Assembly (NCBI GenBank): GCA_002342805.1
Contig: DDQW01000068.1
Location: forward strand, 62,001 to 126,000
DNA from: Clostridiales bacterium UBA2432
Lineage (GTDB): Bacteria; Bacillota; Clostridia; Lachnospirales; Vallitaleaceae
Direction: 5' to 3'
DNA: 64,000 nucleotides
This document shows, piece by piece, positions 9,978 through 19,138 of this stretch. Each line of letters opens with the position of its first letter. Within the stretch, counting starts at the first letter, position 1. A model generated the notes under the pieces. That model had not been told where the DNA came from. It did not search any database and saw only the letters and a program-made list of their open reading frames with translations. The position numbers and the translations under genes were made by a program.

Positions 9978-10017
9978 TAAATCTGGAACGATAAATTGTT
10001 AAACGAAGATATAAAAT

Positions 10018-10039
10018 AAAAGGCCACTCGTGGCCTTTT
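10018..10039 (+). terminator. Perfect 10-bp hairpin, likely bidirectional terminator
   Basis: AAAAGGCCAC and GTGGCCTTTT form a perfect stem around a 2-base loop, 40 bp after the Ltp-like gene. The T run is only four bases, so efficiency is uncertain. Confidence 0.75.
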
Positions 10040-10197
10040 GATGAGGGGAGTATAAATAATTAATAAGGGTATAGTCTAGTCATAAGTGGCACAAGGGCCT
10101 AGAAGTGATGACTAACTATGTGTTCAGTCTACATGAAATGATAAAAAAAATCAAGTGGATTTTTATAAATATTTAACCAAGAGGGAAGGGTGGATTT

Positions 10198-10401
10198 ATG
10201 AAGTTTGGAATAAGAAAACCAAGTCTCAAGAGAAGAATATCAGCAAGAACAAGTATAAAACGTCAAGTGATTCATCGAACAGGTTTGAAAATGCCTCGAG
10301 GATATGGCTGGGTCAGAAATCCGAAGAAATATGCCTATAACAAAATATATAACCGAACATCCTTTGATATTTTTAAGTTAATAAAGAAAATGTTGAAGTA
10401 A
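10198..10401 (+). CDS. Small basic protein, 67 aa
   Basis: The ATG at 10198 has GGGAAGGGTGG upstream. The protein is strongly basic (many Lys and Arg) and contains a conserved-looking core with SLKRRISARTS, RGYGW and NPKKYAYNKIYNRTS. From memory this resembles a family of small basic proteins often found in phages and integrative elements of Firmicutes; I could not confirm it by search. No metal-binding residues or membrane segment are seen. An overlapping frame (10155-10340) has no such composition and is not the gene. It lies between an Ltp-like gene and a broken metallophosphoesterase gene, which fits a decaying mobile segment. Confidence 0.65.
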   Translation: MKFGIRKPSLKRRISARTSIKRQVIHRTGLKMPRGYGWVRNPKKYAYNKIYNRTSFDIFKLIKKMLK

Positions 10402-10441
10402 ATAGATTCTTGAGTTGTTTTTAAGAGATAAGGAGATGTCT

Positions 10442-11140
10442 ATGATATATTTATGTGGAGATACGCATTGTGATATAGATGTTAGTAAACTAAATACAAA
10501 GAATTTTCCAGAACAGAACAGATTATCCAAGCAAGACGTTGTCCTTATATGTGGTGATTTTGGAGCTGTCTGGGGTGGCTCAAACTCAAGAGGTGATGAG
10601 TGGTGGCTTAAATGGCATGATCAAAAAAAGTATACAACTTTATTTATTGATGGAAATCATGAGAACCATTAACTTTTAGCGACTTTTCTTGTAATAGAAA
10701 AATTTGGAGGTAAAGTTGGAAAAATAAAAGAATCAGTTTATCATTTAAAGCGTGGTGAGGTATATAAAATAAATGGTGTAAAGATTTTTGCATTTGGTGG
10801 TGCAGTCAGTGCGGATAAAGAGTATCGAGTAGAAGGAGAGACTTGGTGGACGGAAGAAGTACCGACGAAGGAAGAAATGGATTTTGGCCTAAAAAACTTG
10901 GAGGCGCATAATTACAATATCGATATAATAGTTACGCATACCTGCCCAACATCTATATTTAATCAGATAAATACAAAGAATAAAGAAATATCTTTAATCG
11001 AGCAATATCTGGAAATAATTAAGCAGGAGTAAGATAAAAGAAAAGTGGATTATCAGTGGTATTTTGGGCATTTTCATCAAGACATTGATATAGAACAATT
11101 TCATTGTTCTTATAGATATATTAGGGAATATAAATATTAA
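10442..11140 (+). pseudogene. Metallophosphoesterase broken by two in-frame TAA codons
   Basis: Starting at ATG 10442 (AAGGAG just upstream), a single frame of 232 codons runs to TAA 11138 but is interrupted by TAA at 10670 and TAA at 11030. All calcineurin-like phosphoesterase motifs sit in this one frame: GDTH near residue 5, GDFGAVWGG near 38, GNHEN near 72, VTHTCP near 176 and GHFH near 207. No frameshift is needed. The first stop falls right after GNHENH, where Gln is likely, and the second before the last domain segment. The spared motifs suggest recent inactivation, or readthrough. Other genes in the window end normally at TAA, so a genome-wide recoding is ruled out. Confidence 0.85.
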
Positions 11141-11815
11141 AATTAGTGCATAAATAAAAGGAGAATAACTATGCTTATTTTAAACACCGATTTTCTGTAG
11201 AAAGAATACTATCTTTTATCAAGCTTAATCTATTTATTATATTTAGGCTTTTAAATTGTTTTTTCATGTAAGGAGCTTATCAATGCTGCTTCGCACCACT
11301 GTAGTGGCAAGGTATTGACAAATTTCTGGGTACAAGATTATAGATAGACAAGCATAATTAAGGTGATTTCCGTCAACTTGAAGACAGCTTTTCATTTTGC
11401 CGGAATACTGCTTTCGAAGCACAAGAATATTCAAAAAAAGTTTGTTTCTTACTTTAAATGAATATACCGACTTGATTTGAGCGGTTTGAGTGTACAAATT
11501 AATCTGCTAGTTTTCCAGTTGGTAAGTATACTTTATGGCTAGAAGATGACCAATCCGCTTATTGGTCGATTAAAACACCATTCAACAAATTCTTTAGCCC
11601 ATTTTATCCTATGCCAAAGAGTTGGGGTGTCATACAGCGGTGTTTTTTGCATCTCAATTAGGTAAAAGTATTTACTGTCAGCTAAGATTTGTATCTTACT
11701 GTAGCCTTTGAAGGTGTGAGCTCTGACTTAGATTGACAATCCTATTACTATAGAAATTTTGACACGTTAAGCATATATGATGTAAATATAATCTAAATCC
11801 TTTTTAATTGAAAAG
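11141..11815. other. Gene-poor, apparently decayed region
   Basis: No intact gene. A start-like ATG at 11171 reads nine codons before TAG. On the minus strand a 60-codon open stretch at about 11535-11720 has protein-like composition (for example FYLIEMQKTPLYDTPTLW, RIKWAKEFVEW) but no start. A second minus-strand frame at 11264-11497 lies next to it in another frame. Both may be remnants of one reverse-oriented gene. No known family recognised. Confidence 0.35.
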
Positions 11816-11824
11816 TGATACAAT
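11816..11824 (+). promoter_or_regulatory. Extended -10 promoter for UPF0303 gene
   Basis: TGATACAAT fits an extended -10 (TGnTATAAT) 32 bp before the ATG; no good -35 hexamer is seen at the expected spacing. A TTGACA at 11759 may belong to a second promoter. Confidence 0.45.
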
Positions 11825-11855
11825 ATTTTTAAATAGAAGAGAAAGGACTTAGATT

Positions 11856-12326
11856 ATGAATGAAATTATATCCAAATATAACCAATTGTTAGATGAAGAG
11901 ATGAGTTTACAACTGAAGAAATTTTCAAGAAGTGATGCTTTTGAGCTTGCAAAGATACTACTTGAAAAGGTGAAAACTTATGAAAAACCTATTATTATTG
12001 AAATTGAGATGAATAAAGTTGTAATTTTTAGATATTTTATGGATGAAACAATTGAAGATGGAGCATTGTGGCTAGCGAGAAAAAGAAATTCTGTTAATCT
12101 TATGAGTATGTCTTCTTTGCGCTTTCAATATTGGCTAAAACAAAAAAATGCAACAATAGCTAGCAGATTTCTAAATACTAGTGATTATATTGACTGTGGT
12201 GGTGGATATCCGATTCGCATTGAAGGCATGGGGGTTATGGGAAGTGTTTGTGTGACGGGACTCCTAGATACAGATGATCATAAACTCATCGTTGAGTCTC
12301 TAACAGAGTTAAAAAGAAGAAAATAA
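11856..12326 (+). CDS. UPF0303 / heme-degrading-domain family protein
   Basis: A 156-residue soluble protein starting at ATG 11856 behind AAAGGA. Its length and the C-terminal pattern (GGGYPIRIEG, then GSVCVTGL, then DDHKLIVESL) match the UPF0303 family, a GlcG/HbpS-related alpha/beta fold. Members are described as heme-binding or heme-degrading domain proteins, and fungal relatives take part in tail-anchored protein handling; the bacterial role is unsettled. It has its own promoter and a terminator, so it is a single-gene unit, convergent with the response regulator gene downstream. The family call is fairly firm, function is open. Confidence 0.8.
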   Translation: MNEIISKYNQLLDEEMSLQLKKFSRSDAFELAKILLEKVKTYEKPIIIEIEMNKVVIFRYFMDETIEDGALWLARKRNSVNLMSMSSLRFQYWLKQKNATIASRFLNTSDYIDCGGGYPIRIEGMGVMGSVCVTGLLDTDDHKLIVESLTELKRRK

Positions 12327-12334
12327 TAAGAAAA

Positions 12335-12364
12335 GAGGGATGCAGTTGATGCATACCCTTTTTT
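12335..12364 (+). terminator. Intrinsic terminator between convergent genes
   Basis: AGGGATGCA and TGCATACCCT form a stem-loop followed by TTTTTT. It ends at the stop codon of the minus-strand response regulator gene and probably serves both directions. Confidence 0.75.
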
Positions 12365-13919
12365 ATGTGTTTTTATTTCGGAATTGACTTGGAGAAATAC
12401 CTGTTTCATGCTTGAATACATATGAAAAATAGGCAGAATCATCAAAACCGGTTATTTCTGCAATTTCATAAGTTTTTAGCTTGCTACTCTGTAATAATTC
12501 TTTAGCTTTATTTATACGTACATTTCTAATTGCTGAAGTTACCGTCTGATTTGTTTTTTCCTTATAAAGGCGACTCAGATAGGAACTGTTAATCGGAATA
12601 TGTGATGCAATATCTGTAAGCTTGATGTTATTTTGATAATTGTTTTGAATGTATTCGTTAACCTGTTTGATGATATAGTTATTGTTTCCTTCTGATAGAT
12701 AGGAAAAGATTCGGTGCACCATGTGGCAAAGTATTTCAATTAGGTTATCAAGACTTTCGGCAGATAGAATTTCATGATATGGATCCACGTCACTAAAAAT
12801 ATCCGAACTTCGAAGGCTCTGGCGATGTATGACATTCATCAAAATAGTATAAACAGCTATTCCCATTGATTTGGTATAATCGATGGGCTCTTTGTTAGCG
12901 CTCATTGTTTTGAACATTGACGAAATGGTTTTAATCGCTTCAAGTTCATCGTTTTTATTGAGGTGAGACGAGATTTCTTCCAGACTCCTTTCAGCAAATG
13001 TAGGATTATCCTTCGGACCATCGTATTGGGAATAAACTGTAATCGGATTTTGTTCATAGAAGGAACTGTCTAGACATTGCTGGGCTTCCATGAATGCGAT
13101 GGGAGCTTCGGACATGGCGTTGTGTTTTTGGCTGATCCCGATATAAATAGATCCGTTAATGTATTCGGTTACGAAGGCGTTTATGTCTTCGCACTTTTGA
13201 ATAAGCTGTTTTTCATACTTCGTTGGGGACATATTATCTAATGATATAAGAGTGCCATAAGTTGTTCTGTTAAGTATGAAGGTATATTGGTCCAGGTCTT
13301 TTAGTGAGAGATTGATAAAATGAAGGGTTTGTGTATCGTTGAAGGGCTTTTCGCTACTGATTTTAAATAGGAGCAGACAAAATTGATTAACATCAATATT
13401 ATACTGCTTCAAAGTTTTTTCAATGGTCGTTTGGTCCATTTTAATGCCTTCTACGAAATCACGAATTACGTTCAATTTCTCTTTATGATGAATGCGCTGA
13501 AGCTGATTTTCCAATGTAGTGAGTTGATTATCCCTACGCACTTGTTCTTCAATTTTCTTGATATTGTCTTGAATAATGCTCACAATATTATCCATGGTGG
13601 AAGGCTTGACGATGAAATCAGATACATCATATTTTATGGCTGATTTAGCATAATCAAAATCAGAATATCCGGTGTAAAGTATGACTTTTGTTTCCGGACA
13701 ATTTTCATGGACGTATTTGGCCACACTGATACCGTCAGCTCCAGGCATTTTGATATCGGAAATAATGATATCAACGCTTTCGGATTTTAGATATTCAATT
13801 GCTTGAAGACCGTTTTCAAAATCTGCTGCGATAATGCAGTTGAGCCTGTTCCAGTCGATATATCCAATGATTCCTTGACGTATGATAGCTTCATCATCGA
13901 TAATTAAAATTCGATACAT
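12363..13919 (-). CDS. YesN-type response regulator with AraC HTH
   Basis: A 518-residue response regulator. I use the ATG whose first base is 13919, overlapping the TGA of the kinase gene (TGATG), over a GTG one codon earlier. Residues 1-120 form a receiver domain with DDEA near the start, the phospho-acceptor in ISDIKMPG near residue 55 and a Lys in FIVKPS near 105. A long linker follows, and residues about 415-518 are an AraC/XylS DNA-binding domain ending in GFDDSAYFSYVFKHETG. It pairs with the kinase encoded just upstream. Divergent orientation from the tripartite transporter operon suggests it activates that operon in response to an extracellular carbohydrate or carboxylate; inferred. 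Confidence 0.93.
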   Translation of the reverse strand: MYRILIIDDEAIIRQGIIGYIDWNRLNCIIAADFENGLQAIEYLKSESVDIIISDIKMPGADGISVAKYVHENCPETKVILYTGYSDFDYAKSAIKYDVSDFIVKPSTMDNIVSIIQDNIKKIEEQVRRDNQLTTLENQLQRIHHKEKLNVIRDFVEGIKMDQTTIEKTLKQYNIDVNQFCLLLFKISSEKPFNDTQTLHFINLSLKDLDQYTFILNRTTYGTLISLDNMSPTKYEKQLIQKCEDINAFVTEYINGSIYIGISQKHNAMSEAPIAFMEAQQCLDSSFYEQNPITVYSQYDGPKDNPTFAERSLEEISSHLNKNDELEAIKTISSMFKTMSANKEPIDYTKSMGIAVYTILMNVIHRQSLRSSDIFSDVDPYHEILSAESLDNLIEILCHMVHRIFSYLSEGNNNYIIKQVNEYIQNNYQNNIKLTDIASHIPINSSYLSRLYKEKTNQTVTSAIRNVRINKAKELLQSSKLKTYEIAEITGFDDSAYFSYVFKHETGISPSQFRNKNT

Positions 13920-15712
13920 CACTGATTCTCCTTGTCTTTTGGAATATAAATAGTTGCAATAGTACCTTTGCCGTATACACTTTTGATTGACAGTCTATAA
14001 TTGTTACCATAGAGTAGTTTAATTCTTTGGTTAACGTTTCTCAGTCCAACATGGTCAGACGCTGAAGTTGAATCACTATGTTGAGCGTCAAGAGATAGCT
14101 CTTCGGAATTAAAACCTATACCATCATCTTCTACAGAAATAAACAAGTCGTCAAGATACGGTTTTACGGTAATAGTAATGTGACTATGTTCAGTTTTTGA
14201 TTCTATTCCATGTATTATAGAATTTTCAACTAATGTTTGAATGGCAAATTTTGGGAGATAGCATTCAAGCAGATCATCGGATTCAAATTCGATGCTATAA
14301 CTTATACGATTGACAAAACGAATTGTTTGCAGGTAGAGATAGAAACTTACATGCTCCAGCTCCTGTCCGATTGAGTGTTTTTCCTGGTGGGTGAATGAAA
14401 GACTACTTCGAAGTAGTTGGGCAAGAGAAGTAACCATTCTCTCAATTTTTTCATTGTCGCTCATTCGTGCTTCCCAAGTTATCGTTTCCAATACATTGAA
14501 GATAAAATGTGGATTGATCTGAGCGTGCAATGCCCGCAACTCACTTTCTCTCACAAGAATCTGTTTCTCATAGACTTCAGTGAACAGGTATTGGATTTTA
14601 TCAATCATTTTATTATAAACGATACTTAAGTCATTTAATTCTTTATACTTATATGAGGGCATCTTTTCCTTGAATTCGGTGTCGCTCACATCAGCAATAG
14701 TTTGAGTGATTTTCTTTAAGGGCTCTGTAACATGGCTAACAGAATAGATGCCGACAAGCAGAGATATAAGTATACTTAATATGGAAAAATTCAGGTATAT
14801 GGGGATAATTGATCTAAAGTCTTTTAAAAAGAATTTTGTCGTAATATAGTTGACGATATATAGGTTCAAATCGTTTATATGTTTTGCCTGAATCAAGTAT
14901 GATTGATTGTCGTAGTTAATCTCAGATGCTTTTCCTGAGAAAATGTTTTTCATAATAGATTCATCTGCTTTGGAGCCAATTAATTGAGGGGTTGTATGAA
15001 ACCAATATTCTCCATTGCTATCTATAACTGCGCCAAATCCTCCATCTGTATCCACAGGTTCGTATTCTCCAGAAAGCATGTCAGGATTGATTCCTATAAT
15101 TAGTTTTCCAAGCTCTTCTTGAGAAATGTAATCGTTGATTGACTTGATATAATAGATAGTATCGCTTTCTTTGTAATACTGAATGCTGTCGTTGTCTGAT
15201 ATATTCCTTTCGTATATATTCAGCACGCTGTCAATGAGAGTTTGATTCGGTAAGTAGTTGGATAGGAGGTAATAGTAGTGTTTAGGATCAGCGACAAGTA
15301 CGATGGAGTTGATTAGATTTTTGTTAAATGCAAAATCGGATCCCATGATGTATTTAAGTTCGGTTTCAATGTTAAGTTTTACAAGTTGCTCTTTATAATA
15401 TGTAGGTTCATCATTGGCTATAATGTACAGGTTGTCTCGAATACCTTGATTAGAGGCAAGAATATTAGCACTGTTATCTATTAAACGCAGATTGGCCACA
15501 AGGATGTCTTCCATATGTCGGGTCGATTGAGTCAGGATTGAGTCAACATAATTGTTATACAAATGTCCATTTACAAAAGAAAATATGTAGAGCAGAAAGA
15601 AAATGGTAGGTATCGTTATAGCTAGCAGAACCGTTAAAATGATTCGATTACGCAGCTGACCGATAACTGTTATTTTACTTCGATAATAAAATTCTTTAAA
15701 TCTAGATAGCAT
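13919..15712 (-). CDS. YesM-type sensor histidine kinase
   Basis: A 597-residue membrane kinase. A first membrane helix lies at about residues 24-47, an extracellular sensor (Cache-like) domain at 48-300, a second helix at about 303-325, then a HAMP domain. The His_kinase motif is LHAQINPHFIFNVLE near residue 400, with the phospho-acceptor His in NPHF, followed by an ATPase domain (TLVENSIIHGIE and DDGIGF). This is the standard YesM layout of Firmicute sugar sensors. Its stop overlaps the response regulator start, so the pair is translationally coupled. A close paralogue pair lies at the right end of the window next to a second transporter. Confidence 0.93.
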   Translation of the reverse strand: MLSRFKEFYYRSKITVIGQLRNRIILTVLLAITIPTIFFLLYIFSFVNGHLYNNYVDSILTQSTRHMEDILVANLRLIDNSANILASNQGIRDNLYIIANDEPTYYKEQLVKLNIETELKYIMGSDFAFNKNLINSIVLVADPKHYYYLLSNYLPNQTLIDSVLNIYERNISDNDSIQYYKESDTIYYIKSINDYISQEELGKLIIGINPDMLSGEYEPVDTDGGFGAVIDSNGEYWFHTTPQLIGSKADESIMKNIFSGKASEINYDNQSYLIQAKHINDLNLYIVNYITTKFFLKDFRSIIPIYLNFSILSILISLLVGIYSVSHVTEPLKKITQTIADVSDTEFKEKMPSYKYKELNDLSIVYNKMIDKIQYLFTEVYEKQILVRESELRALHAQINPHFIFNVLETITWEARMSDNEKIERMVTSLAQLLRSSLSFTHQEKHSIGQELEHVSFYLYLQTIRFVNRISYSIEFESDDLLECYLPKFAIQTLVENSIIHGIESKTEHSHITITVKPYLDDLFISVEDDGIGFNSEELSLDAQHSDSTSASDHVGLRNVNQRIKLLYGNNYRLSIKSVYGKGTIATIYIPKDKENQ

Positions 15713-15907
15713 TTTGAATCACCTCTTGATTAATGCATTTATATTTATTATATAAAAATATTCTAATAAAAGATATGGATAAAACTTCTGTAGTAATCAT
15801 ATTTATATAAAAGTAAAAATAATCATAGTTTTTAAGTGGGAAAGTTAATTCTAGGTAATGTTTTGGAATATTTTATTTTATTCCTTGGTGTAAGTCATGG
15901 TATTTCG

Positions 15908-15936
15908 TTAACTAAATATAATTAATCACATATAAT
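15908..15936 (+). promoter_or_regulatory. Probable promoter of the tct operon
   Basis: TTAACT, 17 bp, TATAAT lies 37 bp before the tctC start in the 260-bp gap shared with the divergent kinase gene. The -35 is weak (4 of 6 matches), as expected for a promoter needing an activator. Confidence 0.45.
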
Positions 15937-15972
15937 AATAACATACTATTCATTAAATTAAAGGAGGAAGTT

Positions 15973-17022
15973 ATGAAAAAAAGAATGAGTATGTTGTTGA
16001 TGGTTATGGTATTAATTGTTTCGGTGTTTTCCGGATGTAGTAAGGAAGTAGGTAATGAAGGAGGTAATGAAGGAGATAATGCGGAAGTAACTAATGAAGT
16101 AAGAGAAAACGAAGGGGAAGAGACTTCTACCAGTGATTATCCGACAAAAACGATAACTGCAATATGTCCTTGGTCTGCCGGAGGCGGTACCGACACGGTC
16201 CTAAGAGGTCTTGCAAAAGGAACGGAAGAATTTCTTGGACAGACGATTACAGTTACAAATCAGACAGGTGGCGGTGGAGCGGTTGGACATACTGCAATTC
16301 AGACTGCAGAAAACGATGGCTATACAGTGGGTATGATTACATTTGAGTTAAGTTCATTACCGGCACAAGGCTTAGTAGACTTTACCTATGAGGATTTTGT
16401 TCCTCTTATGCGTGTGAACATGGAGCCAGCAGCAATAACGGTTTCGGCCGATTCTCAGTTTAACAGTATCAAAGAATTTCTGGACTATGCTAAAGAACAT
16501 CCTGGAGAAATCAATATAGGTAACTCAGGAATCGGTGCAACTTGGCATGTCGCAGCAGGGCTTCTAGAACAAGTCACAGAGACACAATTCGGACATGTTC
16601 CATTTGACGGTGCAGCACCTGCGATTACAGCGCTGGTAGGAGGCCATGTTGATGCGGTATCAGTAAGCCCATCAGAAGTTCAAGCTCAAGTTGAAGCAGG
16701 AGATTTGAAGATTTTAGCAGTTATGGATACAGAGAGAACAGAGCTTTTCCCTGAGGTGCCAACTATGATTGAGGAAGGCTATGAGGTTTCATTCGGTACA
16801 TGGAGAGGTTTGGCAGTGCCGGTAGGAACGCCAGATCATGTGGTTGCCACCTTATCCGATGCGTTCAAAAAAGGTATTGAATCTGAAGAATTCGTTGAGT
16901 ATGCTCAAAATGCTGGTTTGACGATTGCTTATCAGAACGCGGAAGACTTCAAAGCTTTTCTAGCTAAGAATGCAGAAGAAGTTGCGGTTGCTATGGAAGC
17001 GTTGGGATTGGCAGCGGAATAA
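15973..17022 (+). CDS. tctC: Tripartite tricarboxylate transporter binding protein (TctC/Bug)
   Basis: A 349-residue lipoprotein; ATG 15973 follows AAAGGAGG. The signal peptide ends in a lipobox with the acylated Cys at residue 22 (VFSGC), then a Gly/Asn/Glu-rich linker to about residue 55. The mature part is a Bug-family binding protein: the ligand-loop motif PWSAGGGTDT near residue 66, then VTNQTGGGGAVGH, and the C-terminal half with FPEVPTMIEEGYEV. These proteins capture carboxylates outside the membrane and deliver them to TctAB. It leads the operon with tctB and tctA, separated from them by a strong hairpin. The substrate is not readable from sequence; an unsaturated uronate or aldarate would fit the neighbourhood. 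Confidence 0.93.
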   Translation: MKKRMSMLLMVMVLIVSVFSGCSKEVGNEGGNEGDNAEVTNEVRENEGEETSTSDYPTKTITAICPWSAGGGTDTVLRGLAKGTEEFLGQTITVTNQTGGGGAVGHTAIQTAENDGYTVGMITFELSSLPAQGLVDFTYEDFVPLMRVNMEPAAITVSADSQFNSIKEFLDYAKEHPGEINIGNSGIGATWHVAAGLLEQVTETQFGHVPFDGAAPAITALVGGHVDAVSVSPSEVQAQVEAGDLKILAVMDTERTELFPEVPTMIEEGYEVSFGTWRGLAVPVGTPDHVVATLSDAFKKGIESEEFVEYAQNAGLTIAYQNAEDFKAFLAKNAEEVAVAMEALGLAAE

Positions 17023-17029
17023 TAATTAA

Positions 17030-17073
17030 GATGATTGCATAATTCAGATGAAAAAGATAATTATGCAATCATC
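17030..17073 (+). promoter_or_regulatory. 15-bp perfect stem-loop between tctC and tctB
   Basis: GATGATTGCATAATT (17030-17044) and its exact reverse complement (17059-17073) flank a 14-base loop. There is no T run, so it is more likely an mRNA-stabilising or attenuating element that raises binding-protein output than a full terminator. Confidence 0.7.
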
Positions 17074-17099
17074 TCAATTAATTTAGAAAAGAGGATAAT

Positions 17100-17555
17100 A
17101 TGAATAAACCTAATATTGTTAGTGCGTTGATTGGCGTTGCTATAAGTACTTATATATTGCTTGCAGCAAGCAGGTTTCCGTCAATACCGGGAAGTATGAT
17201 TGGACCGGGATATTTTCCTGTGATGCTAGCTATAGGATTGATGTGTACGTCGATGATACTGCTTATACAAGCAATACTGAAGAAAGGAAAATTGGAATAC
17301 AGTAAACTGGATGTCAAATCTCCTGAATTGATTCGATCATTCTTATCATTGGTGGCTACGGTGTTATATGCGATTTTGATGCAATTCACAGGGTTTATTG
17401 TAGCGACAGTGTTCTATTTGTTTTATTTGATGTATTTGCTAAAAAACAGAAATATTAAGCAGATGGCTATTTTATCGGTTTTGATTTCAATTGCTGTCTA
17501 CATTGTTTTCAAAGGTGTTTTAAATCTAACATTACCAACAGGATTTTTAATATAG
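17100..17555 (+). CDS. tctB: Tripartite tricarboxylate transporter small membrane subunit (TctB)
   Basis: A 151-residue membrane protein with four hydrophobic segments at about residues 8-25, 37-60, 78-105 and 116-140, the size and topology of TctB (DUF1468). The motif GPGYFPVMLAIGL near residue 36 is typical of the family. It is the small membrane partner of TctA in proton- or sodium-driven uptake of carboxylates. The start follows AAAGAGGATAAT; the stop is 10 bp before tctA, so the two are coupled. Identification is strong given tctC before and tctA after it. Confidence 0.92.
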   Translation: MNKPNIVSALIGVAISTYILLAASRFPSIPGSMIGPGYFPVMLAIGLMCTSMILLIQAILKKGKLEYSKLDVKSPELIRSFLSLVATVLYAILMQFTGFIVATVFYLFYLMYLLKNRNIKQMAILSVLISIAVYIVFKGVLNLTLPTGFLI

Positions 17556-17565
17556 GAGGAGTAAA

Positions 17566-19059
17566 ATGGATTTTAATTTATTGTTAGAAGGGTTTTCTAG
17601 TATACTTCAACCTGGAATATTACTGCTGGTTTTTTTGGGTGTCGCTGGTGGAATTTTGGTTGGTTCATTGCCTGGCTTGACGGCAACAATGGGGATTGCA
17701 TTGTTGATACCATTTACATTTGGTATGGAGATTCATCAGAGTATGGCTATGTTGCTTGGTATTTTTAGTGGTGCCATTTATGGAGGATCTATCTCGGCAA
17801 TCTTAATACGTACACCGGGAACTCCGGCAGCAGCGGCTACACTTTTAGATGGTTACCCTATGACTCTTCGAGGTGAGGCAGGCAGAGCGTTGGGAATGTC
17901 AGCGCTGGCTTCCTTTGTTGGGGGGTTTACAGGAGCTCTGATTATGACCTTTCTATCACCGCAGATATCTAAACTTGCACTTGAATTCAGTCCGGCTGAG
18001 TATTTTGCTCTTGCCCTTTTCGGGTTAAGCATCATTATTTCAGTTTCGGGTGGATCGGTTCTTAAAGGTGTGATATCAGGATTTTTTGGATTAATCATTG
18101 CAACCATGGGATTGGATCCAATTACCGGCTTTCCCAGATTTACATTTGGAGTGATGGACTTGTATGAAGGACCAAATTTTATCCCGACACTCATTGGACT
18201 GTTTGCTTTATCGGAAGTATTTAAAGGTGTTGAGACAATCGTTTCACAAAAGAAAATTGAAAATAAGATTACACAAATGTTTCCGAGTAGGTCGGATATT
18301 AAAGCTTCCTGGAAAGTAATTCTTAAGTCGAGTGTACTTGGTACCTTTATAGGCTCAATTCCAGGTGCGGGCAGTGATATTGCTGCATTTGTCGGTTATA
18401 GCGAAGCGAAAAGGTCATCAAAACATCCGGAAAAATTTGGAACAGGTGCCATAGAAGGTGTTGCTGCTGCAGAAGCATCCAATAATGCGTGTACTGGAGG
18501 GGCTATGATTCCCCTATTATCACTAGGAGTTCCTGGAGATGCGGTTACGGCAGTTCTGTTGGGGGCGTTTGTAATGCAAGGTCTGAAACCAGGTCCGTTA
18601 CTCTATCGTGATCATATGGATATCGTATATAGTGTATTTGCCGCGATGATGGTTGCAAATGTTGCTATGTTCATCGTAGGTACGCTAGGAGTTAAGGTCT
18701 TTGCAAAAGTTATTACTGTAAACAAGAACATACTAATTCCTACCGTGTTTGTATTATCGCTAGTAGGAGCATATTCTATGAGAAACAGTGCTTTTGACTT
18801 ATGGGTAGCCATTATTTTTGGTGTTATTGGTTACTTCATGCAAAGATATGATTTTCCGGTTTCTCCAATTCTTTTGTCTCTGATTCTTGGACCTATGGCA
18901 GAAAGTAATCTACGAAGAGCGCTTTTAATATCAAGAGGAAGTTGGTCCATTATTTATACAAGGCCGATCAGTGTAGCCTTGCTAGTACTTGCAGCTGTAT
19001 CCCTAGTAAGCGCATTAATTAAGCAGAAAAAGTTGAATGATAAAGCAAAAATGCAGTAA
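17566..19059 (+). CDS. tctA: Tripartite tricarboxylate transporter large permease (TctA)
   Basis: A 497-residue protein with about 11-12 membrane segments, the normal TctA size. Family signatures are visible: the N-terminal GSLPGLTATMGIALLIPFTF and the repeated second-half motif GSIPGAGSDIAAFVGY near residue 265, with GAIEGVAAAEASNNA and GAMIPLLSLGVPGD following. ATG 17566 has TAGGAGGAG upstream. It forms the transport channel with TctB and takes substrate from TctC. A second TctC-like gene comes next, so one permease may serve two binding proteins. Confidence 0.95.
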   Translation: MDFNLLLEGFSSILQPGILLLVFLGVAGGILVGSLPGLTATMGIALLIPFTFGMEIHQSMAMLLGIFSGAIYGGSISAILIRTPGTPAAAATLLDGYPMTLRGEAGRALGMSALASFVGGFTGALIMTFLSPQISKLALEFSPAEYFALALFGLSIIISVSGGSVLKGVISGFFGLIIATMGLDPITGFPRFTFGVMDLYEGPNFIPTLIGLFALSEVFKGVETIVSQKKIENKITQMFPSRSDIKASWKVILKSSVLGTFIGSIPGAGSDIAAFVGYSEAKRSSKHPEKFGTGAIEGVAAAEASNNACTGGAMIPLLSLGVPGDAVTAVLLGAFVMQGLKPGPLLYRDHMDIVYSVFAAMMVANVAMFIVGTLGVKVFAKVITVNKNILIPTVFVLSLVGAYSMRNSAFDLWVAIIFGVIGYFMQRYDFPVSPILLSLILGPMAESNLRRALLISRGSWSIIYTRPISVALLVLAAVSLVSALIKQKKLNDKAKMQ

Positions 19060-19138
19060 GGATGTTCATTTTATTACTTTACAGGGAAGGGAGCTTTTGA
19101 TAATATGGTATTAAATTTATAGTAATAGGAGATGTGTG

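Noticed and set aside
10155..10340. Overlapping plus-strand frame before the small basic protein
   Set aside because: The frame at 10198 has the better binding site and a conserved-looking basic core; this one does not.
10442..11140. Stop-codon reassignment as explanation for in-frame TAA
   Set aside because: Most other genes in the window end at TAA followed by proper gene boundaries, so TAA is a normal stop here.
9207..11140. Intact prophage
   Set aside because: Only an Ltp-like gene and a small basic protein hint at phage; no integrase, capsid, terminase or attachment sites are visible.
11264..11497. Minus-strand frame of 77 codons
   Set aside because: No ribosome binding site and no recognised family; recorded only as a possible remnant in the decayed region.
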